From Desmodesmus armatus (lineage: Eukaryota; Chlorophyta; Chlorophyceae; Sphaeropleales; Scenedesmaceae), in assembly GCA_007449985.2 (NCBI GenBank), contig VIIQ02000761.1:1-64000 (forward strand): 64,000 nucleotides of DNA, given 5' to 3'. Below, in pieces: positions 47,250 to 63,900 of this stretch (position 1 is its first letter; each line of letters opens with the position of its first letter). The notes under the pieces were generated by a model. That model did not search any database, was not told where the DNA came from, and saw only the letters and a program-made list of their open reading frames with translations. A program made the translations under genes and the position numbers.

Positions 47250-47345
47250 GTGGTTTCAGGCAGAATCGAACCCAAGACCCGAACATGCAAGACGCAACAA
47301 CACCCTGAGCGAATCCAGCTGCGCCACAGCACCCAACACTCTAGC
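47250..47345 (-). repeat. tRNA-like sequence with pol III boxes (SINE-type)
   Basis: The minus strand contains TGGCGCAGCTGGATTCGC (A-box like) and, ~50 bases later, GGGTTCGATTC (B-box). The acceptor arms do not pair convincingly, so it is more likely a tRNA-derived SINE or tRNA pseudogene than a tRNA. A second GGGATCGATCCC box follows at ~47430 in the same strand. Confidence 0.45.
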
Positions 47346-48798
47346 AGAGATGCCACCGGTGTGCAGGGGTGCATGCGGCGCAGCGCAACAACAGCAGATG
47401 CGACCAACCAAGCCAGCTGAGCCCACTGGGGGGGATCGATCCCTAACATGCAACTCTGTATACACAAATGCAGTCCTAAGGCAAGTCAAGCGCAAACCAG
47501 GCTAATCAACAAGGATGCAGCGACATCTACAGTACACACAAGGGCATGCACGAACCATACAGACTGCACCAGCGGCACCAACCTGGCTCAGGCATGCAAA
47601 GGCTGTGCAGTATGAGCAGCAGCCCAAACAGCCATGTACACCAGGAGACGCCGCTGACCGCCCAGCTGTGGCATCCTCCGAGGGTGCCGGAGCATGTATA
47701 AACCCCTGAGAGTCAACGGAATCAACAGCCTGTGGGCTGAGGCCAAAATTGGAGATGCTGCTTGTGCAGCAGCATGCATGAGAAGGCACAAGGCATCACG
47801 CGGACTACACCCACCCGCCCATACACCCAGGCAGGCTGTATGGAGTGCTTCACAGGGCACAGGGCACAGCTACAGAAGGGTGTGTGCAGCACAGAATGCA
47901 GCGCTCGGCTTGTGCCAGCAAAGGAGCAAACACTGACACTCACACTGCAGGGCACCACTCAACACACACAGGGACACACAAACACACAGCTACCCTCTGC
48001 CGCTTTGACAGAGCAGCCGTCGCTCTGCACAGGGCACCTGTCTCACTGCATCGAAACCTGCACATGAGTCAACTCAGCTGCCGAGCCTGTCGACTGAGCC
48101 ATTCATCTCAGATGCTGTGAATATGGCCCGCAAGCAGAACTTCTGCTTGAAGGAGCCGCCACACATGCACAAGTGTCAGGGTGACCCAAACACACTGCTG
48201 CGCGGCTTGACACACTGCAACAACTGAAGACTCTGACCTGACACCATAGAAGCACCGCAGCAGGGCTGCTGGCAATATAACCGCGAGAAAGAAGGAACCC
48301 CTCTGTATGTGCTGCCCCCAAACAGGGACACAAAATTTGGTGCAGCAACTGGGCTGCAGCCTTGATGGGGTGCAAGGCAATAGCAAGTGAGAAGGAACTC
48401 TGAAGCAAGGCAAAAACAATGCAGGCAACACTAGCTAGACGCTGGTCATGTCATCCTTGCCACTGTGAGGCTGCAGAAACCCTGGTGCATCTCGGCACCT
48501 GAAGAAGCCACAGCTTCTGTCCGCGCACTTTGCAGTGCGTAGATGCATGCATGCTGTGGCCAGGGCAGTCACTGCGAGCAGTTTCTGGACCCATGGCGCA
48601 TGCATGCATCTTGCGTCAAGGCACAACCCGCGAGTCAAGTCGTTGCTGTGCCAGCACTGGCGGCAACTGGGTTCGTTTCGGTGGGCGTAACTGCGCACGA
48701 CTGTGCGGCAGACAAAACATTTCACTGAGCTTCGACAAAAGAGTCAGCAACACTGCAACACTACCTACTCTAGCGACCAACATGCGCGCTTACGGCAA

Positions 48799-52422
<3,624 letters not shown>

Positions 52423-54911
52423 CTTGCTGCTGCTCTTGCTGCTGCTTGAACTTGCAGAGGCTTTGCTGCTGTGGCTGCAGCTGGTGCTGGGACTGCAGCT
52501 TTGGCTGCTGCTGCTGCTTGCCCTGTCGCAGCAGCTCGAGTGTTGCTGCTGCACCATGAGCTTTGCAGCTGCAGGCCACAAGCAACGTGCCTGAACACAA
52601 ACAGAAGGTTTGTGACAACACTGATGAGTTCAAGCCTACATCGAGGTCTCTGCAAAAGACAAAGTGAAACCTTGGAGCCTGCCACGTCTCAGACAGTGAA
52701 TGCACCCAACGTCGGCTGCGGGCCTCACCTGTGTTTTATTGAAGTCAAAACAACTCAGAAATCTGCGTACAAGGTCAGCTGAATGTGGAGCTGGACGGGC
52801 AAGGGCCGACGTGTAGAGCAGCGGGCCCACAGTAGCTGACAGGCTTAACGATGCCTGTGCTGCACAAAATGCTCTAAGAGTGCCTCAAATAGCCACAATT
52901 GCTCGTCACTGATGCTATTCGAGGTCTGGCAACAGACGCCCACAAAGAGACTCTGCAAGAAGACACAGACAACTACGAAAGTCGGCGTTGCAACAAGCGA
53001 AGCTCAAGAAATACAGGCTTCGGTAAATTGTTTGCTTGCCTTGGTCGCTGCAGCCAGACTTGTAGTGCCTGTTATATTGAGTTCTGTCGGCGACTGCGAA
53101 GCTTCTGACTACAGCCATTGTAGAATGTGTGCGTCATCTAGACACGTGGCAAAGCTCACCACAGCTCAGGCTGCCAGGCCGCCCACTCTGAAGCTTTGCA
53201 GGCACCAACGGTGCAAGCTCTCCTGGTACGCTGTTCCCACGTCCTCCACCGCCCTTGAAACACTTTATAAACTATCATGTGGTTAGAGATAGCTGAAACA
53301 CGTATGGCACTCATGCAAGTTGCCCCTAGCTAGGGGCCTATAGGCCAACAGCTGTAGCTGCAGCTGCGCTATCAAGCGTCACTGCCACTTCTGCACCCCA
53401 TCCTGTCACCTTGTTCGACAAACCCCATACTTTTCGCAGCATTCAGCTCTCTTGTGCAGCCTCATGCCGCAGGGCCCCTGCATTGACACGCATATTTTGC
53501 ACCTTGTCAGCAGCATTTGCACACGGCGCCCCCCCTTATGCACAGCATCCACATTCACTCCACATCAAGACTTCACTGTTACAGTGTTGAAGCAAAATCC
53601 AGAATGCCCTCCACCAGGCCTCCCAACGCCTGTAGAGGCAACTGCTGGCCAGATCGCAGTGGACCGTACATGCAGACTAGAACAAACCAGCAACGCCTCA
53701 CTCCAACAAAACACCGTCAACTCTGCACATAGCAGACAGCCTAAAAGGGCACTCATTTGCTGCTGAATGTCCTAACAGGCAGCAGCACATGCAAGCTTCT
53801 GCCAGCACACACGCCCAGACTGCCACCATCATATGACATGGCAGCTGCCACCCCTGCAGGTGCCATGCATAGATGGCCTGCCTCGGGCCATGCATATGTT
53901 GCAACCACGCATAGCAGGCGCTGCACATCAAGCGCGTTGGTGGCTTGATGTTCGTTCGTGAGTTAAGACAGCTAAGTTGGCGCCACAGAGTGCTTTGCCC
54001 CAGACCACAGTCACCGTACATGAGCCATACATCTCACCAGTGAGGTGTGCTCAGCGCAACAAACAGCCCAAACAACAGCGATGATCTCCCGCCAGCACAA
54101 ACAGCAGCAACACAGCGATGCATTACGCACCATGCAGGCTGGCGCAGCTGCAGCCACCCATGCCAACAAACCGCAACCAATCCCCGCCACGCCCGTCACC
54201 ACTTTTTGGTCATAAGTCCATGCACGTAGCAGGCGATGTGACAGTATCATACAACCCCGCGCCAAGGGTGCCAGCCAGTAGTGAGTCAAATACAAGTCGA
54301 ACACAGCCGCACCAGTGGTCATTCGTTGCTGTCAAGGTCAAAGCACCACGTAGCCATTGATCCAAATCACTGACCAGGCTCACAAAAGCACCCTGCCCCA
54401 ACCATCCTGCCTGAGCTGCTCAAACCAAGCCTTACATAAACGTTGAAGTGTAAGCAATGCAGCCCTGGTGTGTACTGCAGATGTGCAGATGCTGCGGCAC
54501 AACACAACGCGGCATGACATGCATCAGCAGAATGTGTCTGCTACAGGCCTCACACGCCCCCCTGCTGCAACAGGCGTGGCAGAGCCGTCAAATGGATGAC
54601 GGGTTTAAGCAACTGCACCCAAACCCCACCAACACCGACAACACATGGCACTGCTGTGATCATACAGCAGTCTACCAGCCAGTGAACTAGACTGCACCCC
54701 CTACATCATCAGCACTTGCTGCAGGTGCCGCCTGACACCACGTCTGCACCTGTCAAAAGGCACCAGGGCCCACGGCTGCATCCGGTCAAAGCAGCACTGT
54801 ACTCCTCAGCTGGCCACATGCACTGTAGCATCTCCTGCCCTGCTCTGTGCTGTGCTATGCTGTGATGTAGGGCTGTGTGCATGCTGTCACAGCAGCAAGG
54901 TGTGCAGCTGT
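52423..54911. other. Intergenic region upstream of GH5
   Basis: 5' flank of the GH5 gene and 3' flank of the SMP/C2 gene. CAG/CTG-rich at 52430-52550. No gene recognised on either strand. Confidence 0.5.
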
Positions 54912-57900
54912 TCAATCCATGTACTGATCCACAAAGCAGTTCTGCCACTCCAGCTTCATTTCAACCGTGCCACTCTCAGCATCCTGCGGCGGCAGCAGCA
55001 GCAGCATCAATGCAGACAGAGCAGCAGCGCAAATACACAGCCCACACATGCTGAAACAAACAGGGGCTGCACCGTCCAGGCTGTGAGCAACCAGTATGAC
55101 TGCAGACTCGAACACCCTCCCTATGCTGTCCTCACATACTTGGTGGTTATATGTACTTGCGCTGTGGGCATACAGTCACAACACCACACAGGCCAAGACA
55201 CAGCTACTACAGTGTCTTGATCTTGATGACACCACAATCGCACGGCATGCCGGGTGTGACCTGTGAAGCTAACAGCAGTAAAAGGTCACACACAAGGGTT
55301 GAGGGTTTTGGGTTTAGGGTTGAAACCTAAACCCTACCCCTAAAGCTAAACCTAGTTTTTTTGCTTTTCTCACCAGCAGCGGCCATGTGTCCTTCAGGCA
55401 GCCGTTGCGAGCCACGTCAGCCACTGGGATCTGCACACGACCCAGCATGCTGTCCTGGAAGCGAGCCTGCAGCGACAGCGACAGCAACAGCAGCAGCAGC
55501 CGGCGGCAACAGCAAATAGTGTCAGCTTCAACCATTGGTAGCGTAGGTACAGGTGGAAGCGCCCCTGCAGCACCTGCCGGCAGCAGCAACCGCCGGCAGC
55601 GTCAATCACATCTGGCTTGACCCCCACACTCTCTGCACATTGCTAGCCAGATTGCATAATAACGAGGGGAGCAAAAGCTGATCCATGGTTCCTGTCCCCA
55701 AGCAATAATGATGTGGCCCCCTGCCCCCCACCCCAACGCCCCCTGCGCAAAACAAGGCTCCCTGGCGGATAGGACCCTGTCCACAATCGCTATACTGTGC
55801 TGTTCTACAGTACAGCGTAATGCACTGCACTGCACTGTACGGTACAGCACAGTACAATACATACCTGTGCTGTACCGTGTGCTGTACTACCGAACCCACC
55901 TTTGTGAGCTCAAGGCTGGTGACCATATCCCGATCACTGTGATGTACTGTAATGCACTGTGCTGTACTGCACTGCATATCCCAATCACTGTGATGTACTG
56001 TGATGTACTGTGCTGTGCTGTGCTGTGCTGTACTGCACTGCATATCCCAATCACTGTGATGTACTGTTATGTACTGTGATGTACTATGTGTAGAACACAC
56101 CTTTGTGAGCTTGAGGCTGGTGACCATATCCCAAAACTGTTATGTACTGTGCTGTACTACGCACTGTACTGTACGACACACATTTGTGAGCTTGAGGCTC
56201 GTGACCATATCCCAACCACTGTGATGTACTGTGCTTTACAACGTATTTGTGCTGTGCTTTACTTGTACTGTGCTGCGCTGTACTGTACTGCACAGAAACC
56301 CCACCTTTGTGAGCTTGAGGCTGGTGACCATGTCCATGACGCCTGCCTTGTTGTACACGTTGATGGTCAGGGTGCTGCCCGCTGACACCATCACAAAGTC
56401 AAACGTCTCGCGCCAGCGGGGAGTCGCATCGTTGTACTTCACACTCGTCTTCTGGGTCTCGCTGGGCCTGCGCAACAAAGACCGCGATTATGCAGGACAC
56501 CTGTTACGAGGCATGCAGGCAGCGCTGTTCTGTGTTGTGTTGCCGGTGCACGGTGCCAGAAACTGGACCGTGTCAAAGCATGCTTGGCACAATCGTGGTG
56601 CGCACTGAGCTGACAACACATCATGCGGTGATAGATGCCTAGCGCATAGGGTTCACAGGACATGTGTCTGTAGGTGCAGCCTACGGTGCCTGAAGTGCCA
56701 GGTGTATTCTGATATAACTGGCACCTGCGCAGGTCACAGTCCACGAGGATGACCTCAGCATATGGGTCGGGGCTCAGCAGGCTGCCCGGCTGCGTCAGGC
56801 CAGATGCCTTGAAGATGGTCACGGTCAGCACACCCTACAGGAACAGCAGTCAGGTCCACAGGCACTGCTGTAAGAAAGCAAGGTAGTGACACCAGAGGGG
56901 GGGGGGCATTGGGTTTTGTGCAAGGAGGGTGTAGGGGCCTGAGGAGTGTCAATGCAAGACATTATATAGAGAGCAGGCACTACCAATGGGCATGTGTGGG
57001 CCTGTCCCCTGACCATGATTCAGTAAGGTGCAGTTGCACGGGGCACCTGCAGGGACTCCCCCGGAGGCTAGTTGACTGACACATGCACCTTGACCCTTAA
57101 CCCTTTGGCTCACCTTCTGGAAGTCGTTGACACTGGCACTGAAGGGGCGGGGCTTGGGTGGGTCAAAGGGAATGAACTGGGCCAGACCTGCCGGACACAC
57201 AGCACAGCACAGCACAGATGGCTCCAAGGTGACGCATATTTGCACGTGATTGTCCAGCATGCCTCTGCTTCCCTTGATTTGGCCAGTCAGCAGTGGTGTG
57301 GCTGGGCTGCTGACACAGCAATAGTCCTATGCTGGCGTTCTGGTGCACATATGCCTGACGCGCTTGCACAGCACAGCACAGCATTACCCCAGGTGGGTGA
57401 TGCTGAACGAGCATCGCAGTCAAACTATGTGCTGCTATTACTACACCGTGCCTGGGTGTGTGGGTCCAAGCCGCAACCCCCTAAGCCTGCCCTTCCAACA
57501 ACCTCCCAAACCCTTTGTGCTTTTTGATCGCCACCCTCCTTGACCTGAGGAAGTGAGGCACGACAAGTCATAGGCTCCGTGTGGGCAATCTCTCAAGGCG
57601 CTGACTCGCTGGATAGTGCCGAGGCTGGGACTACGTCCCCAGTACCTGTGCTGTACTGTACTGTACAGTTCATCTTACCCGACTTGACAGGCTTCAGCTC
57701 AATGTCATCATCGAACTGTGGCTCCTCAAATGGCATGAACTGCACGGTGAACTTGATTATTCCCACGTTCTGCAGCCACGTGTGACACACAACAGCAGCG
57801 GGGAACACATCACAATCACGTGCCATGCGATCGCAGCCTCAGACACGTAAGAGGGGAAGACATGCAACAGCAGCAGGATAAATTGAGCATGCATCAGGGT

Positions 57901-60900
57901 CCAAGGCAGCACGGTGCACTGGTGGTTTTATTCAGACAGTGAGACCTCCATACTTTGTAGGGAGATCGTCAATATGCCCGGACAACTGGGTGGTGGTGAC
58001 TGAATTCACTTGCGATGTTGCACCCGTCAGTGCACTCTTCACATCTCTCTTGCCTCCAGCCCGAACGGCAGGTTGTCCTGATCGCTGTGAATGCAACCAG
58101 CCGGCAGAAGTCCCCTTCAACAACCAAACAAACATCGATGTCCTCCTCTGCGTGCACACAATACAGCCACAAATTCGGTTGAGTTCACCTTCGTGACGGT
58201 GCTCGGCTCGATTTCGTTGCCGCGCATGATCACAGTCTCCTTGCGCAGGGTCATCTCCTCATCCTCCTGTTTCTTGCGCTCTGCTTCTGCCGCCTTCGCC
58301 TTGTCCTCTGCTGCGCGCTGCTCCTTGGTAAGGGCCTTGCGGCGCTTGGCCTCTGCTGCTGCTTCCGCCTTCTTCTTGTCGTTCATGCGCTTGACAGCAT
58401 CCCAGTAGGCCTGCGCAACCACACCAACAGAACCCCCGCTATAACTCAACAGTGATGTCTGACCCAGCCCCATGTCCCTTCACCGTACCAATGAATCAGA
58501 TCTCAGCCATCATGCCTTCATTCTGACTTGTGACAAATGTGTTATGATATATTTAATTCATATACTTGATGATATTCAACATCTAATAATTAATATTCAA
58601 CATTTCAATATTTTTGAAAATATCAAAAATATTTTTGTTTGAAAATATCAAAAATATGGCAATATTTTTGAATTTGATATATTGATTTTATAATGAATAA
58701 CGTGGGTCGATCAAGGACTTGATCCGTGACCGCCATCGTCGACACATGTGGTCGCACCTTATTGTCCTCCTCTGTCGACCTCCTGCCGCATGTATCAACG
58801 CCGATGGATGCGTCAGATCTTAGCTACAGTGCGTACACTAACCCCCTCTCTTCCCTCTCCTCTGGACACAGAAAATCAAAACCAAATGTTGGTGACGCTA
58901 TCCAGTGGGTCGATCAACTTGATCCGTGACCGCTGAACATGTGAGCGCACCCACTCGTCCTCCTCTTTCCACCTCCCCTTTGACCCCAGTCCCTCGTCTG
59001 ATAGAAGCAAGGCTTGCGCTCAGCACACTACACACCAAAGCACAAACCCTTGAAGAGGGCCTGAACACATAATGGCGCACCTTCTCATCCTCCTCTGTCC
59101 ACCTCCTGCGCTCAGCATCTGCAGCTTGCTCTGCCTCATATGCAGCAAAAGCCTCGGGGCCGGCCGCAATCGCTGCCTTGCGGCGATCTGCGGCCTCCTT
59201 ATCCGCCTTTTGCTTTGCTTCCCACTCCTCGGCTGCCTTTTTTGCTGCTGCCTCCCTAGCCTCCTTCTCACGCAACTCCTTCTTCTTCATGGCCACCTGG
59301 AGTGAGTGAGTGAGTGAGTGTGAGAGGAAGAGAGACGATGTACGAGTGCCAGGCAGTTGATTGAGGAGGGGGCAGTGTGTGACCACAGAATGGCAAAGTC
59401 GTTAGTTGCCGTCTCGGCTGCTGCCTCCCTAGCCTCCTTCTCACGCAACTCCTACTTGTTCATGGCCACCTGGGGTCAGTGAGCAGGTACAGTACAGTAC
59501 AGTACAGTACAGTACAGTACAGTGCAGTACGGTACAGTACAGTACAGTACAGTACGGGTACTGGGGACAATGTCCCATCCTCGGCATCAACCATTGAGCA
59601 AAAGCTCAATACGGGTCTGATATATATTGCTGACATGTGACCGGTGTCAGCATCATCACCATCAGGCAGGCCGTAATGTCTTCACTGTGGGCTGCACCTC
59701 ACGATATCAGCATTATCTTACATCATACAATTATTGAAATTTCATACATGTTACGCCTCCACTTGCAGTTGCATGGCTGCTACTGTCAGCAACAATTCTT
59801 GCTTGAACGATTCATCAGTTGTGTAGGCCTTCCAGCACACCACTGCATCCACCCGCTCACCATGACACCCCCTCCACCTGACACCCTACCCTTTGGAAGT
59901 TGACATTAAGGGTTAAGGGGTTTAGGGGTTTTAGTTGGACAACCCTAAACCCTCATCCTAAACCCTCACCCACCCCACTTGACCTGCTAATTTGCCACCA
60001 ACCCACAAACCAACCTTCCTTTTCAACCACACCCCTCCACTCACCATGATCTCACGGGCATTGGGGTCGACCGTCTCACCACCCACAAACACGTCGGCAA
60101 CAGCCACAGCAGTCTTGCCGACAGCTGCATGACGGACACATGCAGACACACCATACATCAGCACACACACACACACACACACACAATGACGCCCTGCAGC
60201 TGCTACTGCTGGATGCCTGCTGCACTATATGGTCAATTTGTACATGTATGCCTGCACACGTTGCGGAGCCGGCTCCGCGAGCACCAGCAAAGCAATGACT
60301 CTAACTGAAGGGCAGTCTTTGCACGTTATTATTGACTCATCATAGCAGCAGCAATCATAGCAGCAGGAAGGAGTGATGGATCAGTGAACGATGATGCTGC
60401 CTTTGTGCTGTCTGGGGTATGCAAGTAAGGCCCTCTGGGCACCCTCATGAGCCCGAGGCTCGCTGGCTAGCGCCGAGGTTGAGACACTGTCCCCAATTAC
60501 TGTACTGTCCCGTTGTCACTACAAAAGGCCGCCCCTGTCATCAACAGGCCGTCCAATGCACTCACTTGAAGCCATCTTGCCCATGCTCTTGAGCAGTCCT
60601 GCACCTGCAGGAATCAGTGGCATCTCACACACCTTTACCTTCATGGGCTCCTCAATCCAGGCAACCGGCTTATACACCACCTGCAGCACACAGCATAGCA
60701 CAGCACACAGCATGAGCACCACAGCGTATCACAGCACAGCACACAGCATGAGCTCCACCACACAATCAACCGGCACATACACCACCTGCAGCACACAGCA
60801 TAGCACAGCACACAGCATGGGCTCCTGCAGCGAATCATTCAACCACCAACTGCAGCATGTCGCACAGCACTGCACTCAACACTGTTGCGCCCAGATCTCT

Positions 60901-63900
60901 AAGCCACTCTCCTCTACCAAAGCCTATCCACGGTCACCCCAACTGGCAGTGGCCACCTGCGATGCCAGCACGCCATCCTGCCTAGCAGTAGTAGCTGCAA
61001 CGTCAACATGCGACAAAGTGCATGCAAAGTCTGACACATAGGACAGTCACTCGTTGGGTTTACGCCGCCCACAGGCAGGCCTGCACCCCTCCCACCTTCT
61101 CAGCCACCATATCCTCCCCATTAGGCAGCTTCCCCACTTTCTCCTTCTTTGTCTCCTCCTCTGAGAAGTAGAGGTCCCAGGTGCCCAGCAGATCATCGGT
61201 AGGGCACACGCGGTCGTAGTCAAATACCTGCATCGCAGCAAAGGCAGGCAACAGGGGGAGGCCAGTGATGTGGAGGTTGTGGTCAGCATGGGGCAGGTAC
61301 ACCTTGCGTGGGGGCTTCAAGAGCAGCAATGATTGACCACGGTTTCAAAAAACAGGTGACTCGTCTGCCCAGGGTCTGCCCAGGGTCCCTGCAATCCATA
61401 TGCTCATACCCCGATGCAGCTGCCTTGAGCACATGCCACACTCGCAAGCTAGAGATCCCTGCAAGCAGAGTGCTCCAGCCTTACCTTGATGCTCAGCTTC
61501 TGCTTCTCAAAATCGTCCACGAGCAGGAAGAACTCCTCATTGTACACGGGGTTGGCGCTGTTCTTGACAATCTTGCTGCGCTGAGAGCGGCCCTCGCGCA
61601 CCTGCAGCACGCGGCACACGCATTCGAACAGCAACAACTCGCCGACCGAAAGCATGTCAATGCCGCATCGTCAAGCCCCGGAGTCACATCATACGCATGC
61701 AACATCGGCCAGGAAGACACGTTGGGGGGGGGGGGGGGCGGCAAAAATGGTCCATTCTGCTCGAGTAGCAAACTCTAAAAAAACGACATTCCCGCACCTC
61801 GAAGACCACGTAAGGGTCGCCCTTGGTGACAAGGTCCGTGGACTTGAGGTTGCTGATGCCGTGCAGGGTGATGTGCAGCATGCCCTTGGGCTGGTGGGGC
61901 ACGCCGTAGTTTTCCATCAGGGGCACGCTGATGCTGTTGGGGTACAGCGCAACCTCCTTCATCACATACTGCAGGCAGGACGGCAGGCGAGCAGGCAGGC
62001 AGGTGCGCAGGAAAGCAGGCAGGCAGGTGCGCAGGAAAGGAAGTGCACAAGAAGGCACATGGTCAGGATTCATGGCAGGCGGAGCAGTGCACTGTGCACA
62101 TCCATATGGAGAAGCATTTACGCCGGTGGAGGGTGCTAGGAGGGTCATCGTCCAATGCACACCAGCACCCGACCACCACAGCGAGGGGTGGGATCTGACA
62201 CGCAGGAGAGTGCAGGTATGGGGCGGTTGAGGATCTGAACAGGCATGAGCAAATGTGATGAATTGTAGCAAAGCTGCCTGGCTGCATGGCGCATTATTGC
62301 ATACATACACTACAGAACTTACCCCCAGGACGAAGTCGATCAGAGGCTTCACACCAGGCAGTGCCATCATGTCAGGGCCATTGAACAGGTGCAGCCTGCA
62401 GCAGCAACAAGATGTTCCTTTGCCAACATTGTAAGCACTCCAGACACTCTACACAGAATAAAAAGCCTTAGAAATGTCTTCCCCCTGGCCCTGGCGGTTG
62501 GCAGCAGTGACGTGCGCTGTCTTGCCCTGCATATGCGGCACCTGACGAGCACAGTGCAACAATGCAGCATGCGCGCGGGTGCCACCTGCGGTACCCACGG
62601 CCGTAACCAAACCACACCACAAGTCAGCTAAACCCCTGGCCGGCAAGCCATAGTGCCAATCTGCTGGCAACCGAGACAGCAATCCATTCCAAGCCCCTGC
62701 TTACTTGAAGTCCACGTGAGGCACGCTGAGCATGCTGACGGTAGCGCCTCCGATGCATGGCATGACTTCCACCATGTGCAGGATGCAGCGCGCGTTGCAC
62801 TTGAACTGGATGTCCCGCACGCTGATGGGGATGACGATGCGCTTGCCAGCGACCTTGATGAACACCTGGATGTCAAACTGCAGGGCACAAGGCAGAGCAG
62901 GAAGCAGAAGTCACAGTACAGTACAGGTATGGGGGACAAGGTCCCCAACCTCAAGCTGCCACCATCACCCAGGTGTTTGTGACTTTGCCAGCCGCCCCCC
63001 CCCCCTCGCCAAGCTTCCCACGAACACCCCAGTGTGCAGCCTTACCGCGGCATTGCTGCCCCAGCAGACGGGCGTCTCAATGATGCAGGTCTCATCGGCA
63101 GTGTGGTACACCTTCATGCCTGCCACGCGCACTGGGAAGTCACCCAGTGTGAAGTACTTCTCTGCAGGACAGCAGGGCACAGGGATGTCAGCACAGCAAG
63201 CAAACTGGCACAGCACAGCACACCCCTAAAATCTGACCCGGCAAATAGACTGCGCGCAGTGGTGCAGCAGCAGTGAGGCAGTCACAGCAAGCCGTCATGT
63301 TGACAGCACCACCCACAATCATATGCACGCAAGAAACAAACTGCATCTTGCAGCCAGCATGCGTGGGCAAGACGTCAGCCGGTCTGCTTTCGCACTGGTC
63401 AAGCCAGACCCAAAGCACATGTTGCGTTTGTACGCCTGCCTATCAGCAAGATAGCTGTCTCTGGAGGGCCAAGCCCTGGCTATCCATAGATCAGCGCTTG
63501 CTGGTCACCGCACCTGCGATGTGTGGGTGCAGGTGCTCAGTGTCCATGATGCTGTAGGGCCCCAGCGTGATGTCCTCTAGGTACCCCAGCACAAACGGCA
63601 TCTGCAGCATGGGCCGCAGGCCAGCAGGGCAACAGCAGGCAACAGCAGGCAACAGCAGGGCAGCGGGAGGGTTGGTGGTGGCTTGCCGCAGCTAAGTCAA
63701 GGCTGCTAGGCAGGGTGCGATAAGGCTGCAGTATTGAAACACAGTGCTTGGAGGTGAGCGACGGTTGGCATGCACTCATCCAAGTACCAACTGTCCTAGT
63801 CTGATGCTGGATCCCCATGCCCTCCTTGTGCGCACGCACTGTGTCAATGTAAGCAGTAAGTAGCTCGCCTATGGAGAACCATTGGCGTAAGGGCTCAGAT

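Larger units (their letters stand above)
44694..48798. other. Long region between ABCG and GH5 genes
   Basis: Apart from the LINE fragment (46020-46520) and the tRNA-like sequence (~47250-47345) I recognise no gene. CATGC tandem units occur at 46940-46960. Confidence 0.5.
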
